A stretch of 64,000 nucleotides of DNA from Planctomycetota bacterium (GTDB taxonomy: Bacteria; Planctomycetota; Brocadiia; SM23-32; JAKLEA01): contig JAKLEA010000013.1 in NCBI GenBank assembly GCA_022711755.1, positions 105,615 to 169,614 on the forward strand, given 5' to 3'. Below, in pieces: positions 34,116 through 41,732 of this stretch. Position 1 is the first letter of the stretch; each line of letters starts with the position of its first letter. A model generated the notes under the pieces. The model made no database searches, was not told where the DNA came from, and was given only the letters and a program-made list of their open reading frames with translations. A program made the translations under genes and the position numbers.

Positions 34116-36266
34116 ATGGACGCTCTGCCGTGTTACCCTGCAATTTCAATTTCGGATCGAAGCCCGCGTTTTTTCAAGGCCATAACCTCTGTTTTTGCTC
34201 TCGCGGGCGTTTTCCTGAACGCGATTTCAGCAGGGGAAGAACCTATGCAGTATGACACGATGCTTCAGAATGAAGTGGTCAACGCCTGCCGGCAATCCCT
34301 ATCGCTGGGGGCGGTAAGGAGGCGCGCCGTCAACAATCCCGAACAGTGGAGGGCATGGCGCGAGCAGACCCTTTCGCTTGTCCGAAACCCCTTCCCGGAG
34401 ACGATATTTTCGCGCCCAAAGGTTGAGGCGAGGCTGGTTTCATCACATGAGTTCGAACATTTTCGACTGGAGAATGTTCTTTTCGAATCGCTACCCGGAT
34501 GGCAGGTGAATGCAAGCGTGTATCTGCCGAAGTCGCCGGGCGTTTATCCCGCCGTCATTTGCCCCACCGGGCACAGCGCAAAGACCGAACCCAGCTATCA
34601 GAAACCTGCGCAGGTTTTTGCGCGTAATGGTTACATCGCCATCTCCTTCGATCCGCCCGGATGCGCGGGCGAGATCGCGCATATGAACGACCACTTTACG
34701 AACGGTCTCATTGGATACCTGACGGGTTTCTGGTCTGAGAGCCATTTCGTTGTTGATGCCTTGGCCTGCATTGATTACGCGCTATCCAGGTCGGACGTTG
34801 ACCGCGCGGCGGGGATCAGCGTGACCGGGGTTTCCGGCGGGGGCTTGACGAGCATCTTTGCCGCGATGCTTGACGACCGCGTCGCCTTCGCGGCGCCGGT
34901 CTGCTGCCTTGCGGAACACGAATCAATTCATCTGAACGGTCTTTATACAAGCTGCCCCGAACAATTCGGCCCCGGCTATATCGCCGGCGGTCTGGATTAC
35001 GTGGACTACATCTCGCTGATCGCTCCGCGTCCGTGCCTCATGATTTGCGGAAAGGGCGATGAGGTTTTCGATTATCGCTCATCCGAGCGCATCTTCGAGG
35101 AGGTGCGGCGAATCTACACAGTTTCAGGAAACAAAGACGGTTGCGGATTCTTCGTGGACGAAAACAGCGGGCACGCCTACACGGTGGCGATGGCCAACGA
35201 AACCGTGCGATGGATGAACCGCGTCATCAGGAAGACGGACGCTTCTCCTCTGCAACTTCGGGATGAAGACGTGCAACTTTTACCCAAAGATAAGCTGCTG
35301 TGCCGTCCCGACGCTAAGTCCAATATGTTCACAATCAACCGGGATGAGGCGATGCGCCTCGCAAAATCGCGCGAGGATCATCCGAAGGATGGAAACGCGC
35401 TCAGGTCGGCGATTGAAAGAACGCTTGGTATTCCTCGCGACAGCGAACCGTTGTCAATCTCCCGCGCCGCGCCGCCATTGACGAGCTGGAACGCGCTGGT
35501 CGAGGAATTGCTGATTCGGTCCTCACAGGATACGCAGGTTCCGGGATTGATGTTTTCCCACGTAAGCGACAAAATACGGCATCCTGCAATTCTGTGGATT
35601 GACGATCGGGGGCGATGGACGGCTTTCCGGTATGGCGCGGCGCTCAGCCGACCGCTCCGCATCTACGATACGAATTGCCTCCCCGATCAGCCCCGGATTC
35701 TCAGCATTGACGTTTCCGGCCTCGGCGCGCTGACGCCGCGGCCGACGGCCTACGATCTCGCGCCGTGGAACGACATCGAGCGGATACTGACCTACATGTC
35801 CGTCGCGAACGGGCGGCCGGTCATGGGGTTGCGTGTCAGGGACGCCTTATGCGCGTTGAGATATCTTCGTTCCCGGACGGACGTTGATCCGGAGCGCGTG
35901 GTTATCGCCGGGCGGGGGATTGGCGGCATTGTCGCCCTGCATGTGGCAGTCATGGCTGAGGGGATTGCGAAGGTTGTGTGCGTCGAGTCGCTGTCACACT
36001 ACGGCTCATTTACTGAGGTCTTTCCGTTCTCGTGGAGGCAGAGCGCGATTATTCCGGGCATTCTGAAGGAATATGATCTGCCGGAGGTGGCGGCATCTTT
36101 TGAGAGCGGGAAGGTTTGCGTCATCAATCCGTTCGATGCGGCCGGGAAGCCGGTTGACCGTGAGGCTGCCGGGAGGATTTATGCGGACGCCGCAAAGCGC
36201 GGAGCAGTAATCGAATGCGGGATTGACGCTGATGATGCAATGCTGAGGGCCGTAGGAGGGAAGTAG
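34116..36266 (+). CDS. Tandem alpha/beta-hydrolase (acetyl-xylan-esterase-like), second domain degenerate
   Basis: A 716-residue protein starting at ATG 34116 behind GGGAGATGA. The N-terminal region around residues 20-42 (FFKAITSVFALAGVFLNAIS) can act as a signal peptide. The first hydrolase domain is intact: nucleophile Ser in VTGVSGGGLTS, Asp in CGKGDEVFD, His in ENSGHAYTV. The second domain (from about 430) repeats the fold, but its elbow reads VIAGRGIGGIVAL with Gly in the Ser position, so it should be inactive. This resembles secreted carbohydrate-esterase or peptidase-like proteins of PVC bacteria. The substrate is unknown. Confidence 0.82.
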   Translation: MDALPCYPAISISDRSPRFFKAITSVFALAGVFLNAISAGEEPMQYDTMLQNEVVNACRQSLSLGAVRRRAVNNPEQWRAWREQTLSLVRNPFPETIFSRPKVEARLVSSHEFEHFRLENVLFESLPGWQVNASVYLPKSPGVYPAVICPTGHSAKTEPSYQKPAQVFARNGYIAISFDPPGCAGEIAHMNDHFTNGLIGYLTGFWSESHFVVDALACIDYALSRSDVDRAAGISVTGVSGGGLTSIFAAMLDDRVAFAAPVCCLAEHESIHLNGLYTSCPEQFGPGYIAGGLDYVDYISLIAPRPCLMICGKGDEVFDYRSSERIFEEVRRIYTVSGNKDGCGFFVDENSGHAYTVAMANETVRWMNRVIRKTDASPLQLRDEDVQLLPKDKLLCRPDAKSNMFTINRDEAMRLAKSREDHPKDGNALRSAIERTLGIPRDSEPLSISRAAPPLTSWNALVEELLIRSSQDTQVPGLMFSHVSDKIRHPAILWIDDRGRWTAFRYGAALSRPLRIYDTNCLPDQPRILSIDVSGLGALTPRPTAYDLAPWNDIERILTYMSVANGRPVMGLRVRDALCALRYLRSRTDVDPERVVIAGRGIGGIVALHVAVMAEGIAKVVCVESLSHYGSFTEVFPFSWRQSAIIPGILKEYDLPEVAASFESGKVCVINPFDAAGKPVDREAAGRIYADAAKRGAVIECGIDADDAMLRAVGGK

Positions 36267-36345
36267 GGGGGGGGGATGAGTTTCGGCGCTGTGAAGACTG
36301 GAGACGCAAAATTGAAAAATGTGTCAAGGGGTATTGACGGTCACA

Positions 36346-36351
36346 TATAAT
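36346..36351 (+). promoter_or_regulatory. Candidate -10 box upstream of rubrerythrin
   Basis: A perfect TATAAT about 95 bp before the rubrerythrin start. No good -35 is at the right distance (TTGACG is only 6 bp upstream), so it may need an activator, or the match may be chance. Confidence 0.3.
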
Positions 36352-36446
36352 AACTCAATTCCTGACCGTGGTGGTTGGGATGCGAGCGTTCCGCATTTGA
36401 ATGTGTTTTGTCTGATTGTTCTTTCACGCTGAAAAGGAGAGCGCGG

Positions 36447-36950
36447 ATGTCAACCGATAAGAATCTGAAAGAGGCGTTTGCCGGAGAGAGCCAGGCCAAC
36501 AGGAAGTATCTTGCCTTCGCGATTCAGGCCGAAAAGGACGGTTTCCCCGGTGTTGCGCGGTTGTTCCGCGCTGTGGCCGAGGCCGAGACGGTTCACGCCC
36601 ACGCGCACCTGAAGGTCATGAAGGGCGTTGGGAAGACTGCTGATAATCTGAAGGCCGCGATTGAGGGCGAGGGATTCGAGTTCAAAGAGATGTATCCGAA
36701 GTTCGTGGCGGAGGCAGACGCCGAGAACCAGACTGACGCTGCGATGTCATTCCGCTATGCAATGGCGGTCGAGGAACTGCATCATGGGCTGTACGGAGAC
36801 GCGCTTGCGATGCTTGAAGGCGGGGAGGACATTCCGGCGGACATGGCGGTCTACGTCTGTCCGGTGTGCGGTAATACGGTAATCGGGATCGTGCCGCAGG
36901 AATGCCCGATCTGCACAACTTCCGGCGACAAGTTCGCGGAGATTAAATAG
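36447..36950 (+). CDS. Rubrerythrin
   Basis: A 167-residue non-haem di-iron peroxidase that reduces hydrogen peroxide in anaerobes and microaerophiles. The start ATG 36447 follows AAGGAGAG. The ferritin-like domain carries di-iron ligands in FAGESQANRKY, EAETVHAHAHL and VEELHHGLY (two ExxH motifs). The C-terminal rubredoxin-like centre is CPVCGNTV and ECPICTTSG. Its presence suggests an anaerobic or oxygen-sensitive lifestyle. Confidence 0.94.
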   Translation: MSTDKNLKEAFAGESQANRKYLAFAIQAEKDGFPGVARLFRAVAEAETVHAHAHLKVMKGVGKTADNLKAAIEGEGFEFKEMYPKFVAEADAENQTDAAMSFRYAMAVEELHHGLYGDALAMLEGGEDIPADMAVYVCPVCGNTVIGIVPQECPICTTSGDKFAEIK

Positions 36951-36971
36951 GGCCGCGATACAAAGAGATAT

Positions 36972-37008
36972 GCAGGGGCGCGGTGCATCGCGCCCCCGCA
37001 TCGTTTTT
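36972..37008 (+). terminator. Terminator after rubrerythrin
   Basis: GGGGCGCG (36975-36982) pairs with CGCGCCCC (36989-36996) around a 6-base loop, flanked by TGC/GCA, and is followed by TTTTTAT. The U-run abuts the stop codon of the convergent gene. Confidence 0.8.
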
Positions 37009-39280
37009 ATTTCACCTGAAGCACGATTTTGCTGCTTCCGGTGTTGCCTGACGCGTCCGAAGCCATGAATACGATGGCATGTTCGCCGGGAGGTAACTGG
37101 GCTATTTTGACTTTAAAGTTTTCCTGCGCCGCGTCAAGGATGCCGTCTTCGGGGAAGGCAGGCTGCCAGTCCTCGGCGTTGACGCTGAACATGATCTGAG
37201 TCAACGCGGCCATGTTGTCCTTGGCGACTCCGCTCAGGATGAAACCGCCGCCCTCGGCGGGTTCGCTCTTAAGCTCTTCGATCAGCGGGCGCGTGTTGTC
37301 AACCTGGAACGGATCTGTGGTTCTGGCGTTTTCCCGGGAGTCTTCCGGCGGATTGGCCGGGCTGTCGGAAACGGTCAGCCGAACCTCGTATTCTCCGTCC
37401 GGAACGCGGGAGGTATCCCATCTGACGTTGCCCTGAACCGGCAGGTCTTCCTGGATTTTCTTCCAGGTTGTTTCGTCAATGCCCTTGTAATCCAGGCGGA
37501 CCTTCAGATCGTCGCCATCGGGGTCCTGGGCTTGCCATGCGATGGTTCGCACGAACGGCGCGGAACCCGGGTCCGCCGCGGGGGCTGGAGTTCCTCCCTG
37601 TCGCCGGGGTTGAGGTCCAGGCTGACCGGGTTTGCCCTGACCGCCGTCGGCTGGATTCTGGCCGTCAACGGCAAGATTGGCGACTTCCGGCTGCCTGTTG
37701 CGGTTCCGGTAGGCCAATTGGACGTTATAAGCGACGGGAGAGGCCTTTGGATTGGCGGTTGAAAGGCTCAGGCGATATTGCAGGAACCGGGCCGGCGGGC
37801 TTTGAATCTTTGCCCCGGGGGCGTCAATCTCCGCAGCCCATTCGCTCCACGTCGCGTCCGGTTCCGCGCTGTTGCCGCTCCTTGTGCTGAGTTTTACGTC
37901 CGCGCCGTCAAGGACGATTTCGCGCCAGGTTGCGATTCCCCATTTTGAGGAGTAACCGGCGTCGAAGATGCGCGATTCGAACGCGCCTGACGCTGCGCGT
38001 TCCTCTCCCATGAAGACAAGCCCTCCGGAATTGGCCGTGCCGAAGTAGACGCCGATTCCGGGTCTGTGGAGCATGGCCGTTATCTGGGCTTCGTCCCGGT
38101 CGAACAACGCGCTGATTTCCTGTTGCGCGTCGAGAAGGTAAAGCCTTCCGTCGTTTCCCGTGCCGATCACGACATTCCCGCCGGCGGGGCTTAAGCAGTA
38201 GACCTGCTTGTCGGGAAAGGAGACAAGAGTGCGCAATTCTCCGTCGGCGCGGCGGACGAAAACATGGCTTTTTCCGCCTCCCGCCATTCCGCCGCCCTGC
38301 ATTTGCGGCATGGCCTGTTGCGGCGCGCCGGGCTGTTGCTGAGGCATTCCTTCGTCGGCTTGTTTCGCGTTCATGCCGCCCGCCGAGCCGCCCCGGAGCG
38401 CGCCTCTTACCAGTTCCACAAATATCGCCCCGCCTTGAGCGCCCTGGGGCGATGGCGCGGCCGAGGCGCAGAAGAACAATCCCCCGGCTTCGTCGGGCGC
38501 AAGCCCTCTCAATTCCGCCAGCCCAGAATCGTGCGCGACGGTAGCCTTGCCGTCGTCGGTTACGCGATAAAGCAATCCCTTTGTGTCAGTCCCGACGAAA
38601 ACGGCTCCTGATTGATAAGCCAGACTGAGCAGATTGCGTTGCGACGCAGTGAATACAACGTCAGCCTTGCCGTCCGGGGTGATGCGATAAAGCCTTCCGT
38701 TCGGCCCGGTGGCGGCCAGAATATTTCCGTTGGCGTCAAGCGCCATGTCCCAGATGTAATTTTCCGGCAGTGTGACGAAGACTCTTACATCGTTTGCTCC
38801 GCCGATGCGATAGATGATCGCTCTTGTGCCCGTTCCCGCGTAAAGCCCGCCGTCCTTGCCGTAAAGCAGGCTAAGGACCATTTCCTCGCTTGAGCGGAAG
38901 AGGATTTCTGCTTTTTTCTCTGCGACCTGATAGACCACTCCCGGGTTGCCGGTCGCCGCCACTATCTGACCGTCAGGCGAGGCGGCAATGTCCCAGACTG
39001 CCATGCCGGAGACACCCTCGATCTGCTCCAGCTTGGGTCCGAGCGTCAGCCTGCCTCTCTGGTGGATGGTCACGCCCTTTGCCTTGCCGGCCTGGAAGTT
39101 CTGCCATGTGTTGTCGGTCCACTGTTTTCCCGCTCCGGCGGACGCCGGGGCAGCCAGGCACAGGGTCGTGATCGCCAGACCGAGGCAGACGAATCGGACG
39201 GCCTTCCTCTCCGGCCACAGTCTGGTTAACGCTCTGCCGGATTGAACCGCATCCGTCCGCAAACGACTTCCGCTTTTCAT
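37007..39280 (-). CDS. Secreted beta-propeller protein with C-terminal Ig-like region
   Basis: A 757-residue exported protein. The signal peptide has a long charged n-region and the core FVCLGLAITTLCLAAPASA. Residues about 75-420 hold propeller-like repeats with strands such as VVYQVAEK, LYAGTGTRAIIYRIGG, ILAATGPNGRLYRITPDGKA and VFVGTDTKGLLYRVTDDGKA. A low-complexity GMPQQQPGAPQQAMPQMQ segment follows near residue 310. The C-terminal third has fibronectin/Ig-like strands and the linker GQGKPGQPGPQPRRQGG. It likely acts in the periplasm or on the surface; the ligand is unknown. The following S55 gene is on the same strand, 64 bp upstream, so the two may be co-expressed. Confidence 0.75.
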   Translation of the reverse strand: MKSGSRLRTDAVQSGRALTRLWPERKAVRFVCLGLAITTLCLAAPASAGAGKQWTDNTWQNFQAGKAKGVTIHQRGRLTLGPKLEQIEGVSGMAVWDIAASPDGQIVAATGNPGVVYQVAEKKAEILFRSSEEMVLSLLYGKDGGLYAGTGTRAIIYRIGGANDVRVFVTLPENYIWDMALDANGNILAATGPNGRLYRITPDGKADVVFTASQRNLLSLAYQSGAVFVGTDTKGLLYRVTDDGKATVAHDSGLAELRGLAPDEAGGLFFCASAAPSPQGAQGGAIFVELVRGALRGGSAGGMNAKQADEGMPQQQPGAPQQAMPQMQGGGMAGGGKSHVFVRRADGELRTLVSFPDKQVYCLSPAGGNVVIGTGNDGRLYLLDAQQEISALFDRDEAQITAMLHRPGIGVYFGTANSGGLVFMGEERAASGAFESRIFDAGYSSKWGIATWREIVLDGADVKLSTRSGNSAEPDATWSEWAAEIDAPGAKIQSPPARFLQYRLSLSTANPKASPVAYNVQLAYRNRNRQPEVANLAVDGQNPADGGQGKPGQPGPQPRRQGGTPAPAADPGSAPFVRTIAWQAQDPDGDDLKVRLDYKGIDETTWKKIQEDLPVQGNVRWDTSRVPDGEYEVRLTVSDSPANPPEDSRENARTTDPFQVDNTRPLIEELKSEPAEGGGFILSGVAKDNMAALTQIMFSVNAEDWQPAFPEDGILDAAQENFKVKIAQLPPGEHAIVFMASDASGNTGSSKIVLQVK

Positions 39281-39344
39281 GGAGAAGGCTCCTATGTCGC
39301 TTCCTAGCGCGCAACCAGGGCAGTTTGCGCGGCTAAAGCGGGCA

Positions 39345-41378
39345 TTATCGGGACCTTTCGATTATCTTCAACCGGAGGTCCCGTTGTCCTCTGATTATCC
39401 AATGCGCGTCCGTCTTGAGTACCATTGACATCATTGAGATGCCCATGCCGGTGCGCAGGGGCGTTGACATGACCTGCGCTACGCTGGGCGGGAGGGCGGG
39501 GTATTCGCGCCCCTGGAATGTCAGACCGCCGCCCGGCAGGATGGCTCGCACAACTATCTGGTCCATGCGCGGGAAAATCTGCATCAACTCGAGCATCTGC
39601 TCGAAGTTGCGGGCTTCAAACTTGCCGGGCGCGGTTTCAAGATCAAGGTAGAGATTCCTGCGCGGGTCGCAGACCGTCAGCAGCATATCGCTGCCGGGCA
39701 CAGCGTCGTTCGGGATGCGGAAGCGGAGCTTGTAAAGCTGCCCCTCGCGCCTGTAGGGTTGCACAAGCGCGGTAACTTCGCATTCCTCGCCGGGCGCGTA
39801 TTCCCGCTTGGGAACGCTTATTTCCTTGAGCGATGCGTAGATATTTCCTTTTTCCAGCTTGAGCTTGAATTCGACTTTCTCGATCTCGGGTTTCACGAAC
39901 GGATTCGAGTAAAGCGAATAAAGCGGCGAGACAATCAGGTCCATCACGGATTCGGCTGGATCGGGGCCGCAGAAGACATTTGCATATTTCAGCGGGGCCG
40001 GGCGTCCTTTAAGGTATATCGCAGATTCGGCCTGATGAACCATGTCATCACCGAAACCTTCAAGCGACCAGACGGCGGTTTCCACTGCCATGCCCGTCAT
40101 GAAGGGGGTCATGTATTCATTATCGAGGACCTGGAAATCCGCTTTCTCGTTGCGGAAGCCCTCGACTTCGACGCGGACGGGGAACTGCTTCGCCATCTCG
40201 CCGACAATTCCCACGCAGCCCGGCCGCATGTCGGTGATGAACCGCCCGACTTCCGGGCCGGGCATTGAAAGCTTGAAGGACCACTGCACGGACGGCATGA
40301 CTGCCTGCACGATAGCGGCGGTCATGGGAATGTCTGTCGGGCCGAATTCCATCATCGAGTGACCGAATGCGAGTATCGTCTTACCGGAGCGGGTGGTCAC
40401 CGTTCCGGTGCCGCTCATGGAGATGTCGCCGGATACGAAGGACGCGCCAACAGGCGATCCCGGTTCAAGGTCGGGCAGTGCAACGGCGGCAACATCGTCA
40501 GCGGTTGCCGCCGCCTGAACCGGCATGAGGTTCATGCCCCTTGCCATCGGAATAATGCGTCGCAGAGCCTCGGCGGACGCTCCAGCGACGGTCATCGGCA
40601 CCTGGATGGGGGCGAGATCAGTTTCGCTTAGGCGATTCCCGGCCAGCCGATGCGCGAACGGAATCGCCCACATGTTTTCAGGAGACGGGGCGGAGAATTC
40701 CGAGCCGCCGGTCTGTGTCTCCTGAAGCATCGCCCGTAATCGGACGAGTTCGTCACGGATGTCATAAAAGTCGCGCAGCCGGAAGGTTGCGCCATCGCCG
40801 CGTTCCGCTCTGTCCCCGCCGATTCCTTCGCTTTGGGGGTTGGGGGCATTCTTTTCGTCGGGGATTTTCTTCGCTTCGGGCTGAGCGGGCGCTGGGGCGG
40901 CTGGTTGTGTCGGCTGCGGCGCCGGCGGAACCGGTTTTTCAGGCTCCGGCTTGGCCTCCGGGGGCAGGATTTCCAGCATGTCCTCGATCGGGGTTACGCC
41001 GGCAAGGGGTTCCTTGGAATATGTGTAACCCCTTGAGACGGCCCCGATGAGCTTGCCGTCAATGTAGCACGGGCTTCCGCTCATGCCTGCGATGATTCCG
41101 GCCTTGTCAATCGGGCCGCCCGCCATCCTGATGAGGATGAAACGGCGGCGCGGGGCCTGCGCCCGCAGCATTCCGATGACTTCGAAGTCGAATTCCTCAA
41201 TCACGCTGCCGCGGAATACCGTGCGCCCCTTGCCTTTCATGCCGGGTTTGATATCAGACAGCGGCATCGTCAGGGGAATCTGCTGGGCAAGGAGGCGGGA
41301 TTCCGACAAAGACGCAAGCATGGCGATCAACAGGAGGACCGCCGCCGGAGAACGCCTGAAGCTGATTTCTGGGAGCAA
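39345..41378 (-). CDS. Secreted SpoIVB-type (peptidase S55) domain protein
   Basis: A 677-residue exported protein. Residues about 35-130 and 290-370 make up a SpoIVB-like S55 serine-peptidase domain: GMKGKGRTVFRG, AGIIAGMSGSPCYIDGKLIG (GMSGSP as in SpoIVB), and ILAFGHSMMEFG. A Pro/Ala-rich linker (EPEKPVPPAPQPTQPAAPAP) separates the two parts. Outside spores such proteins occur in PVC and related phyla with unknown targets. I chose TTG 41378 because it has GGGGGA six bases upstream and opens directly on a signal peptide. The longer frame to 41414 would start only 14 bp from the end of tRNA-Ser, with no ribosome site. Confidence 0.8.
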   Translation of the reverse strand: MLPEISFRRSPAAVLLLIAMLASLSESRLLAQQIPLTMPLSDIKPGMKGKGRTVFRGSVIEEFDFEVIGMLRAQAPRRRFILIRMAGGPIDKAGIIAGMSGSPCYIDGKLIGAVSRGYTYSKEPLAGVTPIEDMLEILPPEAKPEPEKPVPPAPQPTQPAAPAPAQPEAKKIPDEKNAPNPQSEGIGGDRAERGDGATFRLRDFYDIRDELVRLRAMLQETQTGGSEFSAPSPENMWAIPFAHRLAGNRLSETDLAPIQVPMTVAGASAEALRRIIPMARGMNLMPVQAAATADDVAAVALPDLEPGSPVGASFVSGDISMSGTGTVTTRSGKTILAFGHSMMEFGPTDIPMTAAIVQAVMPSVQWSFKLSMPGPEVGRFITDMRPGCVGIVGEMAKQFPVRVEVEGFRNEKADFQVLDNEYMTPFMTGMAVETAVWSLEGFGDDMVHQAESAIYLKGRPAPLKYANVFCGPDPAESVMDLIVSPLYSLYSNPFVKPEIEKVEFKLKLEKGNIYASLKEISVPKREYAPGEECEVTALVQPYRREGQLYKLRFRIPNDAVPGSDMLLTVCDPRRNLYLDLETAPGKFEARNFEQMLELMQIFPRMDQIVVRAILPGGGLTFQGREYPALPPSVAQVMSTPLRTGMGISMMSMVLKTDAHWIIRGQRDLRLKIIERSR

Positions 41379-41428
41379 AGCCTGTCCCCCGAACAAACGG
41401 CTAATGAAAACCAACGAGCGGGACGGCG

Positions 41429-41522
<94 letters not shown>

Positions 41523-41655
41523 GCTGTGCGCTCTGTGACGGTTCTGCAGATAGTATTTATCTTCGTTTCATAATCTACGGCCGGCGCATCGGGAAGTCAA
41601 TAGCGATGCGCGGATTGCGAGTTGGTTTTGAATCCGTCTGCGCGGGAGCCGGAGC

Positions 41656-41683
41656 TTGAAGATCGGCGTCAAAATCGTACAAT
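41656..41683 (+). promoter_or_regulatory. Candidate promoter of DGR target gene
   Basis: TTGAAG (41656-41661), a 16-bp spacer and TACAAT (41678-41683), 49 bp upstream of the target start codon, which is preceded by the ribosome site GAGGTGA. Confidence 0.45.
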
Positions 41684-41732
41684 ATCCGTATCGTGTTCGT
41701 TTGAGAGGCAGACGCAAATGTGAGGTGACAAT

